Shown here: piece by piece, positions 26,332-36,549 of the stretch
Layout: every line of letters starts with the position of its first letter
How positions within the stretch are numbered: the stretch's first letter is position 1
Assembly (NCBI GenBank): GCA_963767565.1
Contig: CAVYEG010000006.1
Span: 248,001 to 312,000 of the forward strand
Direction of reading: 5' to 3'
Length of the DNA stretch: 64,000 nucleotides
DNA from: Palsa-504 sp963767565
Lineage (GTDB): Bacteria > Actinomycetota > Actinomycetes > Streptosporangiales > Streptosporangiaceae
The notes under the pieces: model-generated
Databases searched by the model: none
What the model was told of the DNA's origin: nothing
Seen by the model: only the letters and a program-made list of their open reading frames with translations
Position numbers and translations under genes: made by a program

Positions 26332-28383
26332 CTAGACGGGGTACCGGGTGGGTGCGGTGGTGTATTTCCGTCCGCTGGGCATGGTCCAGCGGACGGTCCC
26401 GTCGGCCAGGTGCTCGGCGTTCCATCCGGGGTGCTGTTTGAGCCGGTGGTCGTGCCGGCACTTCGGATCCCCGTTGCACAGGCAGGTCCGTCCGCCCGCC
26501 TCATAGGGCACGTTGTGCTCGAAGTCGCACTGTGCTGAGGGCCTGCGGCAGCCTGGCCCGGTGCAGGTGGCGTACCGGATCTGGGTCAGGTGCCGCAGCG
26601 TGACGCCGGGGTCGTGCCCGCGGGCCTGGTGCCGGTGATCACACGGGCCGGTGGTGATCGGCCCGGGGCTGATGATCAGGTCGGGCCGGCCGGGGATCCC
26701 GGTGGCTAGCCGCCAGGTGCCCCAGCCGCCCGGCGGTCCTTGTCGGCCTGCCGGGGTGAACGTGAACCGTGGTGCGCTGGTGCTGCCGGGCGGGTCGTGC
26801 CCAGGTGATCTGCCGCGGGGTTCGGGCCGGGCGCAGCCGTGTCCGATGGCGTGCCCGTCCGGGTCGGTGACGGTCATGCACCAGGTGGTCTTCGGGTTGG
26901 CCGCGGCGGCGGAGGCCAGGTCGCGGGCCAGGTCCGGGTCGACCGGGCCGATGCCGGCGATCTCGCCGGGACGGCTGGCCAGGCCCAGCAGGGTAGTGGC
27001 GGGGACGGTGAGGTTGATCGTGCCGGCGAACCCGGCCGGGATCACGCTGCCACCCGGGTCGCCGGGGACGGCAGGCTCGGGCCAGCCCGGACCGTCCGCT
27101 TCATCCGCCCCGTCCGGGCCTTCTGGCCCGTCAGGGCCTTCCGGACCGTCTGCGCTGTCCTGGGCGGCGAGGCGGGAGTCGCGGTTGAGCAGCAGGTCGA
27201 GGTAGGCACGAGCGCGCAGTTCGTCCATGGAGCCCGCCACCCCGGCGGCGCGGAGCTGCCGGGCCCACCAGTTCACCCGCTGGTCAGCGGCCAGCACCTG
27301 CGCGGGCGGCAGTTCCCGCCCGGCCAGCCCCGCGTTCCCGGACCCCTCCGCCCACCGCTCCACCCGCGCCTGCCTGGCGGCCTGCTCCCGCCGTTTCCTC
27401 GCCTTCTCCGGCGCCACCTGCATCACCGCCCGGCCGATCGCCGCGGCCAGCCCGGCCGGGGTCAGCCACCCGGCCCGGCCCAGCACCAGCGCCTCCGCCG
27501 CCCGGGCCTCCTCCGGATCCAGCACCGTAGTGGCGCGGGCGATGATGCCGGCTTTGGCTTCGGAGATGACCCCGTCCCGGAACGCCGTCTTGGTGCCGGG
27601 CAGCTTGACCTCCAGGTCATACGCCACATCCAGCAGGTTGTCCGCCGCCCACCGGGACTCACCCAGGATCGCGGCCAGCTCCACCGGGGCGAACTCATCC
27701 CACACCGCCGGCATCCGTGCCGGCCCCTCGGGACCGAACCCGCGGGCCGCGCGGCGGCGGATGAACTCCGCCACCGCCGCGTGCTCGCGCGCCGCGGCGT
27801 GCGCCTGGACCCGGTCCCACGCGCAGATCACGCCCACCAGCTCATCATCAGAGGCCCCGGCGTACCGGTCATCGTCGCCGGCGGCTTCGTCGGCGAACAA
27901 GCCCAGGCTCACGCAGCCCGCCGCGGCATCTAGCGGCATCCCGGACGCGAACGACGACGCCCGGCTGACATACTCACCGGGATAGGTCTTGGCCGAGCCG
28001 GGCATCCCCGGACCGCGCCGGTCCTCCGCGGCGCCCCCGGCCTCCGCCGCGGTCAGCCCCAGCCGGTCCCGCACCGCCCGGGCCCGGGCCGCATCCGCGG
28101 TCACCTGCGCCGCCTCGCGGTAGACCGCGGCCAGGTCCTCCCCATCCAGCCAGGCCCCCGGATCCTCCGGATCCGGGCCGCCCGCCCACGCATCCTCGCC
28201 GTCCTCGGACGGCGGATCGTCGTCGGGCAGCTCGCCCGGACGCTCCCCAGCCGGCCAGTCCGGGCTGGACGGCAGCAGCCGCCACCCCCGGCCTCCGTCG
28301 AACCGCGGATCCCAGCCCAGCCCGTCGGCTTCCCGGGCGGGATCATCGTCCCACCGAGGATCAGGCGACGGCTCTACGGTCAC
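26332..28383 (-). CDS. DUF222 / HNH endonuclease-domain protein (13E12-type)
   Basis: 683 residues using GTG 28383, after GGAG at correct spacing. An acidic, Pro-rich N-terminus precedes the DUF222 region (VWDEFAPVELAAILGESRWAADNLLDVAYDLEVKLP; VISEAKAGIIARATTVL; MDELRARAYLDLLLNR). An acidic Gly/Pro/Asp repeat linker (GPEGPDG units) follows. The C-terminal HNH-like segment has CTGPGCRRPSAQCDFEHNVP and CLCNGDPKCRHDHRLKQHPG, with zinc-type cysteines. These genes are abundant in actinomycetes and may be mobile; their function is not established. Confidence 0.87.
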   Translation of the reverse strand: MTVEPSPDPRWDDDPAREADGLGWDPRFDGGRGWRLLPSSPDWPAGERPGELPDDDPPSEDGEDAWAGGPDPEDPGAWLDGEDLAAVYREAAQVTADAARARAVRDRLGLTAAEAGGAAEDRRGPGMPGSAKTYPGEYVSRASSFASGMPLDAAAGCVSLGLFADEAAGDDDRYAGASDDELVGVICAWDRVQAHAAAREHAAVAEFIRRRAARGFGPEGPARMPAVWDEFAPVELAAILGESRWAADNLLDVAYDLEVKLPGTKTAFRDGVISEAKAGIIARATTVLDPEEARAAEALVLGRAGWLTPAGLAAAIGRAVMQVAPEKARKRREQAARQARVERWAEGSGNAGLAGRELPPAQVLAADQRVNWWARQLRAAGVAGSMDELRARAYLDLLLNRDSRLAAQDSADGPEGPDGPEGPDGADEADGPGWPEPAVPGDPGGSVIPAGFAGTINLTVPATTLLGLASRPGEIAGIGPVDPDLARDLASAAAANPKTTWCMTVTDPDGHAIGHGCARPEPRGRSPGHDPPGSTSAPRFTFTPAGRQGPPGGWGTWRLATGIPGRPDLIISPGPITTGPCDHRHQARGHDPGVTLRHLTQIRYATCTGPGCRRPSAQCDFEHNVPYEAGGRTCLCNGDPKCRHDHRLKQHPGWNAEHLADGTVRWTMPSGRKYTTAPTRYPV

Positions 28384-28536
28384 TATGGTCTCCAGTTCGA
28401 ATGGCGAGAGCGAAGAATACTGACACTCGAAATTATACCTCATACCCGGCCGAAAACAGCGCGAAACGCCGACACCGAAGGCCTTTCTTGCCGTTGTTAA
28501 AGAAGAAATTCAAGCGGCTAGAGCGAGACATGTGAA

Positions 28537-28579
28537 CGGCTCCGTCCCACCCGGAACCAGGCCAGGTGAGACGGGGCCG
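28537..28579 (-). terminator. Hairpin downstream of the MFS gene, probable terminator
   Basis: A 15-bp imperfect stem (28537-28551 with 28565-28579; one G-U pair and one mismatch) with a 13-nt loop. It lies ~45 bp past the stop of the minus-strand exporter and upstream of the HNH gene. Confidence 0.5.
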
Positions 28580-28624
28580 CAACGCTTGGGTCAGTCGGCG
28601 GATGGCAGCATGAGCGGGCTCGCG

Positions 28625-30073
28625 TCAGTCGCCGGATCGCAGCATGACCAGGGCGACGGCGATGGCCGCCACCACTAGGCCGCCGGCGATGCCGAACGCC
28701 AGGTGGTAGCCGCCGTTCAGCGCGGCCAGGGTGCCGACCCCGCGGGCCGCCAGCGTGCTGGTGCGCCCCGCGGACACCGTGGCCAGGACGGCCAGCCCGA
28801 GCGCCCCGCCGACCTGGGCCGTGGTGTTCACCAGGCCGGAGGCCAGGCCGGCGTCGGCCTGGGTGGCGCCGCCCATGGCCACCGTCATCAGCGCGGGGAA
28901 GGCCAGCCCGGACCCGGCGCCCATCAGCACCATCACGGGCAGGTCGTGCAGCACGTACCCGCCGTGCACGGGCGCCTGGGTGAACAGGAACAGGGCCCCG
29001 GCGATCAGCGCCAGCCCGGCGATGAGCGTGGTCCGCGCGCCGAACCGCGTGGCCAGCCGGTCGGTGTAGCGGACCGACAGCGTGCCCATTATCACGGCCA
29101 CGGGCAGGAAGGCCAGCCCGATCTGCAGCGGGCTGTAGCCGAGCATTTCGCGCAGGTACAGCGCGCCCAGGAAGAACATGCCGTACATGCCTGCCACGCC
29201 CAGCACCTGGACCAGGTTCGCCGCCGCGATCTTGCGGGCAGCCAGCATGCGCAGCGGCATCAGCGGGTTCCGCGCGGTCCGCTGGCGCACGATGAAGCCG
29301 GCCAGCAGGACCAGCGAGGCGCCGCCGAACGCCAGCGTCCGCCCGGCCAGCCAGCCGTCTTCGGCGGCCGGCTTGACGATGGTGAACACGCTGAGCATCA
29401 TCGCGCTGGTGATCAGCAGCGCGCCCGCCATGTCGGCGCCGTTGCGCAGCCCGGTGCCCTGATCCCGGGGCACGACCCGCAGCGCCAGGATGGCCGTGAT
29501 GATGCCGATCGGCAGGTTGACGAAGAAGATCCAGTGCCAGTTGATGGCCTGGGTGAGGACGCCGCCGGCGAGCAGGCCGACCGCTCCGCCGGCCGAGGCC
29601 ACGAAGGCGTAGACGCCGATGGCCTTGGCCATCTCGCGCGGCTCGGGGAACAGGGTCACGATCACGCCGAGGATCACCGCCGAGGTCAGAGCCCCGCCGA
29701 TGCCCTGCACGAACCGGGCGCCGACCAGCATCCCCTGGCTCTGGGCCAGTCCGCAGACCATCGATGCGACGGTGAAGATGGCCAATCCGGTCAAGAAGAC
29801 ATTCCGCCGTCCGGCCAGGTCACCCAGCCGTCCGGCCAGCAGCAACAGCCCGCCGAACGAGATCAGGTACGCGTTGATCACCCAGGCCAGCCCGGCCTGG
29901 GAGAAGCCGAGCGAGGCCTGGATGGACGGCAGCGCCACGTTCACGATCGTGACGTCCAAGACGATCATCAGCATCCCCGCGCACAGCACCACCAGGGCCA
30001 TCCAGCGGGAACGGTCGGCTGACCGGGCCCGGGGGTCGTAGGCCAGGCCGGGAAGGGCCGTCGTATCCTGCAT
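28625..30073 (-). CDS. MFS drug exporter, DHA2 (EmrB/QacA) family
   Basis: 482 residues from ATG 30073, preceded by AGGAGAAAGATC. About fourteen hydrophobic segments are present. DHA2 motifs are LDVTIVNVALPSIQASLGFS (motif D1), GRLGDLAGRRNVFLTGLAIF (motif A), and LLAGGVLTQAINWHWIFFVNLPIG (motif C/later). It should export drugs or metabolites by proton antiport. It lies 27 bp downstream of a degenerate hydrolase gene with which it is probably co-transcribed. A LysR-esterase fusion is divergent and is the obvious candidate regulator. Confidence 0.9.
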   Translation of the reverse strand: MQDTTALPGLAYDPRARSADRSRWMALVVLCAGMLMIVLDVTIVNVALPSIQASLGFSQAGLAWVINAYLISFGGLLLLAGRLGDLAGRRNVFLTGLAIFTVASMVCGLAQSQGMLVGARFVQGIGGALTSAVILGVIVTLFPEPREMAKAIGVYAFVASAGGAVGLLAGGVLTQAINWHWIFFVNLPIGIITAILALRVVPRDQGTGLRNGADMAGALLITSAMMLSVFTIVKPAAEDGWLAGRTLAFGGASLVLLAGFIVRQRTARNPLMPLRMLAARKIAAANLVQVLGVAGMYGMFFLGALYLREMLGYSPLQIGLAFLPVAVIMGTLSVRYTDRLATRFGARTTLIAGLALIAGALFLFTQAPVHGGYVLHDLPVMVLMGAGSGLAFPALMTVAMGGATQADAGLASGLVNTTAQVGGALGLAVLATVSAGRTSTLAARGVGTLAALNGGYHLAFGIAGGLVVAAIAVALVMLRSGD

Positions 30074-30081
30074 GATCTTTC

Positions 30082-30095
30082 TCCTCACGTGAGGA
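30082..30095. promoter_or_regulatory. Perfect 14-bp palindrome overlapping the exporter ribosome site
   Basis: TCCTCACGTGAGGA lies between the hydrolase-like stop and the exporter ATG and contains the exporter's AGGAG. As DNA it could be an operator (E-box-like CACGTG core). As RNA it could fold and hide the ribosome-binding site. Either role is inference. Confidence 0.4.
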
Positions 30096-30100
30096 ATTCA

Positions 30101-30544
30101 CTAATCGGACGATGGCGCCCGCGGATATTCATCGCCGCCGGGCAGGAACCGCCGCAGTTCCCGCAGTTCGCCCACGCAGACCACCGGCGGCCAGCGCCGC
30201 GCCTGCGCCTCCCGCGCGACCGCGGCCGCCACCGTGGCACCGGGCCCATCCCCGCCGACCAGCAGCCGCGCCGGATCGGCGCCCAGCTCGGCGGCGTGAT
30301 CGGCCGCCCAGGCCAGCACGTTCATCCCGTCGTGGACGCCCGCCAGATCGCACCGCACCGCCAGCACCACCAGGCCCGCATCCTCGCTCAACGTCCGGCA
30401 GGCGGTCTCGGCACCGGCGCCGACGATGCAGAACACCAGCAGCGGGACCTGGCGCGACGCCGGCGGGCTGGGCCAGTAGACGCGCACCGGGGCCGGGCTG
30501 GTATTGCCCCTGAGCTGCATGTCGGCGATCCGATGACGGGACAT
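30101..30544 (-). CDS. Degenerate alpha/beta-hydrolase-like protein, probably catalytically dead
   Basis: 147 residues from ATG 30544 (ATG 30520 is an alternative). It resembles the middle of HSL-type esterases: VPLLVFCIVGAGAETA where HGGG should be, VLAWAADHAAELGADPARLLVGGDGPGATVAAAVA where G-D-S-A-G should be. The nucleophile Ser is Gly and the oxyanion histidine is absent; the C-terminal Asp/His region is missing. It sits just upstream of the exporter on the same strand. It may be a binding protein or a decaying gene. Confidence 0.55.
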   Translation of the reverse strand: MSRHRIADMQLRGNTSPAPVRVYWPSPPASRQVPLLVFCIVGAGAETACRTLSEDAGLVVLAVRCDLAGVHDGMNVLAWAADHAAELGADPARLLVGGDGPGATVAAAVAREAQARRWPPVVCVGELRELRRFLPGGDEYPRAPSSD

Positions 30545-30664
30545 GCCATACACGCTGGCATCCGGCCGGTCCCGAAGGGAAAGGCCGAGTGCGCATGGCA
30601 GTCGTGCATAACCCGCATGACCACGCCCAGGGCCGCCAGGCGAAGACGGGCGATAATCGGGAAC

Positions 30665-31864
30665 ATGGAGGACGAAAGCGCCGAGGCCGACGGAGCCAGC
30701 AGCGTCGTCTCGCTGCCGCAGGCGCCGGACGCGATCGAACTGCGGCACCTGCGCGCGTTCGTCGCGGTGGCCGACGAACTGAACTTCGGCCGGGCCGCGG
30801 CCAGGCTCTACCTGTCCCAGCCCGCGCTGAGCCGCCAGATCCGGGCCCTGGAACGGCTGGTCGGCTGCGACCTGCTACGGCGTTCCACGCACCGGGTCGA
30901 GCTGACCATCGCCGGCGAGGCGCTGCTTGACCGGGCCAGAACCTTGCTGCGGGACGTGGACGAGGCGGTCAGCGCGACCCGCTCGGTCGGCGGCGAGCTG
31001 CTGGCCAGAATCGCCAGGCACTGGGAGTCCTTCGCCGAGGTGAGCCCGGCCGACCTGCAGGAACTGCGGGTCGCGTACGAGGGCCTGCACGGGCAGTTCG
31101 AGGCGCCGCCGCACATCGCGGTCCGGTCGGTCAACGCCGGGGGAGTGCCGGGCCTGCTGCTCGCGCCTCCCGCCGAGGAGCGGGCGGCGCTGCTGTTCCT
31201 GCACGGGGGCGGGCACGTGGCCGGATCGGCGTTCGGCTACCGCCCGCTGGCCGGGGCCCTGGCCGACGCGGCCGGAACCGGCGTGGTCGTCCCCGATTAC
31301 AGGCTCGCTCCCGAGTACCCGTTCCCGGCCTCCGTCGAGGACGCCGTACGGGCCTACCGCTGGATGCTCGACCGCGGAGCGACCCGGGTCATCGTGGCGG
31401 GCGACTCATCCGGCTGCGGCCTGGTCCTGTCGCTGCTGCTCAGTCTCAGGGAGCAGGACCTGCCGATGCCGGCCGGCGCCGTGCTGTTCTGCCCGTGGGT
31501 CGACCTGCAGCCCGCCGGCCGGGACCGGCCGGCGCACGAGCTGGACGACATCAGGGACGCCGCGGCCGGGCTCTACCTGGCCGGTCATCCGGCCGACGAC
31601 CCGCTGCTCAGCCCGCTGACCGCGGACCTGACCGGGCTGCCGCCGCTGCTGATCCAGGCTGCGACCGGCGACCCGCTCCTGGACGAGGCCCGCCAGCTGG
31701 CCGACCACGCAGCCGACGGCGGCGTCGACGCCCGCTTCGAGCTGTTCTCGGTGGACACCCACGACTTCCACATCTTCTGGAGCTTCCTGCCCGAGGCCGC
31801 CCAGGCCCTGCGCCAGGCCGGCCAGTTCGCGCGCGACATCAGCCTGGCCGCCCAGGCCGGCTGA
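30665..31864 (+). CDS. LysR-type HTH fused to an alpha/beta-hydrolase (HSL-type esterase) domain
   Basis: 399 residues from ATG 30665. Residues ~24-85 are a complete LysR winged helix (ELRHLRAFVAVADELNFGRA; LSQPALSRQIRALERLVGC). The usual periplasmic-binding-like effector domain is absent. Instead residues ~145-395 form an esterase: oxyanion HGGG (180-183), DYRLAPEYPFPA, nucleophile Ser248 in AGDSSG, Asp337 in GDPLLDEA and His366/369 in THDFHIF, so the triad looks intact. It is divergent from a degenerate hydrolase and a drug exporter. I infer an ester- or lactone-sensing regulator of that exporter. Confidence 0.85.
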   Translation: MEDESAEADGASSVVSLPQAPDAIELRHLRAFVAVADELNFGRAAARLYLSQPALSRQIRALERLVGCDLLRRSTHRVELTIAGEALLDRARTLLRDVDEAVSATRSVGGELLARIARHWESFAEVSPADLQELRVAYEGLHGQFEAPPHIAVRSVNAGGVPGLLLAPPAEERAALLFLHGGGHVAGSAFGYRPLAGALADAAGTGVVVPDYRLAPEYPFPASVEDAVRAYRWMLDRGATRVIVAGDSSGCGLVLSLLLSLREQDLPMPAGAVLFCPWVDLQPAGRDRPAHELDDIRDAAAGLYLAGHPADDPLLSPLTADLTGLPPLLIQAATGDPLLDEARQLADHAADGGVDARFELFSVDTHDFHIFWSFLPEAAQALRQAGQFARDISLAAQAG

Positions 31865-31896
31865 CATAAGGCTGCCTGACGTAAGGCTGCCTGACG
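31861..31896. repeat. 15-bp tandem repeat across the fusion gene's stop codon
   Basis: CTGACATAAGGCTGC (31861-31875) is followed by CTGACGTAAGGCTGC (31876-31890) and a third partial CTGACG. The first copy contains the TGA stop. It parallels the tandem duplication over the stop codon at 861-886. Confidence 0.75.
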
Positions 31897-31898
31897 CG

Positions 31899-33500
31899 TC
31901 ACGGCTGGCCCGGGGCCAGCTCGTGGGCCAGCAACGCTACGTGCAGCGAGGTGCGTGACTCGGCCGAATCGAGCGAGACGCCGAGGATGCGCTCGATGCG
32001 GCGCAGCCGCTCGTAGAACGTCGGGCGGGCCAGGTGGGAGTTCTTGGCCGCGGCCGCCTTGTTGCCGCCGGCGACCAGCAAGGCGGAAAGCACCTCGATC
32101 AGCTCGGCCCCCCGCTCGTGCGTGAGCAGCGCGCCCAGTTCCCGCTCGACGAAGGTCTGCAGCCGGGCATCCTCGCGCAGCAGGTGCATCAGGCCGCGCA
32201 GGTGCAGGTCGGGCAGCCGGTAGAACGGCCGCGCCTCGCCCAGGCCCGCCGCGACCTCGGCCACCTGGTCGGCCTCGAGGAACGAGCGCCGCACGTCCTT
32301 GATCGAGTCCGCCGCGGCGCCGGCCGCGATCACGACCTGGCCCAGCCGCTCCCTGACCCTCCCGGCCAGGACGGTCAGCACCGCATCGGCATCGGCGCCC
32401 GTGGCCAGCGAGAGCATCGCTCCGGCCCGCACGTCATCCAGCGTGCCGACCAGCGCCGGGAGCCGTTCGGCCCGGCACGCCTCGGCCAGCACGTCGGCGG
32501 CCTCCAGCACCCGGGCGTGCGCGGAGATCCCGGGCACGCCGGAGTGGTCGCCGATCCGCAGCACCAGGCCGAGCAGCTGGCGCGCGTCGACCGGCACGCC
32601 GAGCGCCCGCGACCGCATGGCCGCCTCGGCCGGATCGGCGTGCGCCTGGGCGATGATGCCGCTGATCAGCGTGCGGTGTGCCTGCCGTTCCAGGCTCTCC
32701 CGGTGCCTGGCCAGCAGGCGGCCCAGGGCCAGGGTGGTCGCGGCCCGCTCGATCAGCACGGTGTCCGTCGGCCCGGGCGGGCCGTCGCAGACCAGGATGA
32801 CCCGGCCCCAGTCCTCGCCCCGCGCGCCGACCGGCGTTACCAGCCATCCCGACGCCTCGTCAAATGCGGTCCGCCCGGGAAGGCGAACAGAACGGCTCCG
32901 CGCGGCGAAGCCGGCCAGCAGCCGGCCAGGGTCGGCCCCGCCAGGCGAAAAGGCCAGCACCCGGTGGGCCAGGTCGGCCAGGATCACCGGCCGTCCGGCC
33001 AGGGTCGCCGCCTGCCTGACGATCTCGTCCGGCGAGGCGCCTGCCACCGACAGCTCGGTGAACATCTCGTGCAGCCGCTCTGAGACCCGCAGCTCGTCGA
33101 GCTGGGCGTCGATGATCCGGGCGTGCACCGCCTCGGTGATCTCGATGAACGCCACCTCGGCCTCGAACGCGATCAGCGGCAGCCCGGCCTGCTGGGCCGC
33201 GGTGACCAGCGCGGCCGGCAGCTGCCCGGCGTACCGGCGGCCGAGCTCGACGGCCAGCCCGGCCACGCCGACCTCGGCCAGTTCGGTGATATAGGCGGCC
33301 AGCAGCCTCTCGTCGTCGGGCAGCGCGATGCCGGTGCTCAGCACCAGTTCGCCGCCGCGCAGCAGCCGGGCCACGTCGGTGAGTTCCATCGCGTGCACCC
33401 AGCGGACCGGGGTGCCGAGCCGGTCCTGGCCGGCCACCACCTGCGGGCGAGCCCGCCGGCAGGCGTCCATGGCGAGCACTTCGCCCAGTGACGGCAGCAT
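31899..33500 (-). CDS. PucR-family transcriptional regulator
   Basis: 533 residues. The N-terminal PucR domain begins immediately (LPSLGEVLAMDACRRARPQVVAG, VRWVHAMELTDVARLLRGGELVLSTG). A central CdaR/GGDEF-like region follows, and a C-terminal HTH_30 reads NSHLARPTFYERLRRIERILGVSL. The family controls purine, GABA and beta-alanine catabolism. It is divergent from an aminotransferase/methylmalonate-semialdehyde dehydrogenase pair, its likely target. No ribosome site precedes the ATG, and the promoter-like DNA abuts the start, so it may be leaderless. Confidence 0.9.
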   Translation of the reverse strand: MLPSLGEVLAMDACRRARPQVVAGQDRLGTPVRWVHAMELTDVARLLRGGELVLSTGIALPDDERLLAAYITELAEVGVAGLAVELGRRYAGQLPAALVTAAQQAGLPLIAFEAEVAFIEITEAVHARIIDAQLDELRVSERLHEMFTELSVAGASPDEIVRQAATLAGRPVILADLAHRVLAFSPGGADPGRLLAGFAARSRSVRLPGRTAFDEASGWLVTPVGARGEDWGRVILVCDGPPGPTDTVLIERAATTLALGRLLARHRESLERQAHRTLISGIIAQAHADPAEAAMRSRALGVPVDARQLLGLVLRIGDHSGVPGISAHARVLEAADVLAEACRAERLPALVGTLDDVRAGAMLSLATGADADAVLTVLAGRVRERLGQVVIAAGAAADSIKDVRRSFLEADQVAEVAAGLGEARPFYRLPDLHLRGLMHLLREDARLQTFVERELGALLTHERGAELIEVLSALLVAGGNKAAAAKNSHLARPTFYERLRRIERILGVSLDSAESRTSLHVALLAHELAPGQP

Positions 33501-33501
33501 T

Positions 33502-33534
33502 TACACAGTGTACTGATATCGACCAGACCTGATA
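33502..33534. promoter_or_regulatory. Candidate PucR operator/promoter elements
   Basis: The 82-bp divergent region holds a perfect inverted repeat TACAC-A-GTGTA (33502-33512) right at the pucR start, and two CTGATA copies at 33513-33518 and 33529-33534 (16 bp apart). These are the only symmetric or repeated elements I see between the two transcription units. Confidence 0.35.
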
Positions 33535-33582
33535 CATGATGTCGCTTCCAGAACCGGCCCGGCAGCAGGAAGAATGAGCGCC

Positions 33583-34880
33583 ATGTCTGAGCTTCTCGCC
33601 CGCCACCGCGCGGTCATCCCCAACTGGGTCGGTATCTACTACGACGAGCCCATCGAGATCACCAGCGGTAAGGGCTGCCGGGTCACCGACGGCCAGGGCC
33701 GCAGCTACCTGGACTTCTTCGCCGGCATCCTGACCAACATGCTCGGCTACGACGTGCCCGAGGTGCGGGACGCGGTCGAGCGGCAGATCGCCACCGGCGT
33801 GGTGCACACCTCGACGCTGTACCTGATCCGGAACCAGATCGAGCTGGCGGAGAAGATCGTCAGGGTGTCCGGCATCTCCGGCGCCAAGGTGTTCTTCACC
33901 AACTCGGGTACCGAGGCCAACGAGACCGCGCTGCTGGCCTGTCTCACCGCGCGCCACGCCAGCCAGGTGCTCGCCATGCGGGGCAGCTATCACGGCCGCT
34001 CGTTCGGCGCCGTCTCGGTGACCGGCGTCGCGGCGTGGAAGATGTCGAGCCTCGATCCGTTCGGCACCCATTACTTGCACGGCACCGACCGGCAGCTGCC
34101 CCAGTACCGCAACCTGTCCGACGCCGACTACATCAAGGCCTGCGTAGAAGACCTGCGGGCCCTGCTGTCCGGCGGCGTGCACCCGGCCGACGTCGGCTGC
34201 CTGCTGGCCGAGCCGGTGCAGGGCGTGGGCGGGTTCACCATGGCCCCCGACGGCCTGTTCGCGGCGTACAAAGAGGTCCTGGACGAGCACGGCATCCTGT
34301 TCATCTCCGATGAGGTGCAGACCGGCTGGGGCCGCACCGGCGAGCACTTCTGGGGCATCGGCGCGCACGGGATCACCCCGGACGCGATGACGTTCGCCAA
34401 GGGCCTGGGCAACGGCTTCGCCATCGGCGGCGTGGTGGCCCGCGGCGACCTGCTCGACGGGATCCGCGGCAACGGCATCTCCACCTTCGGCGGCAACCCG
34501 ATCGCCACCGCCGCGGCCAACGCCACCCTGGACTACGTGCTGTCCCATGACCTGCAGCGCAACGCCGCCGTCTGCGGTGAGCTGATCATCAGCGGGCTCA
34601 GGGAAGCGGCGACCGACCTGTCCATCGTCGGCGAGGTGCGCGGCAAGGGCCTGATGTTCGCGGTCGACCTGGTCGACCCGGTGACCGGGAAGCCGAGCCC
34701 GCCGCTGGCCAGCCAGCTGCTCGAGGCCACCAAGGAGCGCGGCCTGCTGGTCGGCAAGGGCGGCCTGTACTCCTCGACGCTGCGGATGGCACCGCCGCTG
34801 ACCCTCAGCGAGGCCGAGGCCAAGGAGGGCCTGGCCATCCTGACCGACGCCCTGACCGCCGTCAACAGCGAGGCCGCCAA

Positions 34881-34884
<4 letters not shown>
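33583..34884 (+). CDS. Class III PLP aminotransferase (AGXT2/beta-alanine-type)
   Basis: 433 residues from ATG 33583, which has GGAAG at ten bases; ATG 33574 is too close to that site. Hallmarks are GRSYLDFFAGILTNMLGYD, phosphate site FFTNSGTEANETALL, AMRGSYHGRSFGAVSVTG, LFISDEVQTGWGRTG, and PLP lysine in TFAKGLGNGFAIGG. Coupling to a CoA-acylating semialdehyde dehydrogenase suggests it makes malonic or methylmalonic semialdehyde from beta-alanine or 3-aminoisobutyrate. PucR is divergent and probably controls it. Confidence 0.88.
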
Positions 34885-36440
<1,556 letters not shown>

Positions 36441-36461
36441 CCGGCGCCAGCCGCCGCATGG

Positions 36462-36500
36462 CCGGATCGGGGTGGTGGGGTTAGCCTCACCACCATCCGG
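36462..36500 (+). terminator. Bulged hairpin after mmsA, probable terminator
   Basis: CCGGAT (36462-36467) pairs with ATCCGG (36495-36500) and GGTGGTG (36471-36477) with CACCACC (36488-36494), a 13-bp stem with a 3-nt bulge and a 10-nt loop. It starts 21 bp past the mmsA stop. Confidence 0.6.
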
Positions 36501-36549
36501 GGGGTACGACTTATGGCTGCCCGGCCTGGGATGTCATAGCGTCAGTGCC

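Noticed and set aside
26980..27180. Short GPEGPDG repeats in the DUF222/HNH gene, considered as collagen-like or phase-variable repeats
   Set aside because: Only a few imperfect units in an acidic linker; this is common low-complexity sequence in these proteins.
32860..34548. A 562-codon minus-strand frame spanning PucR and the aminotransferase
   Set aside because: It overlaps both strongly supported genes and the divergent promoter and has no domain features.
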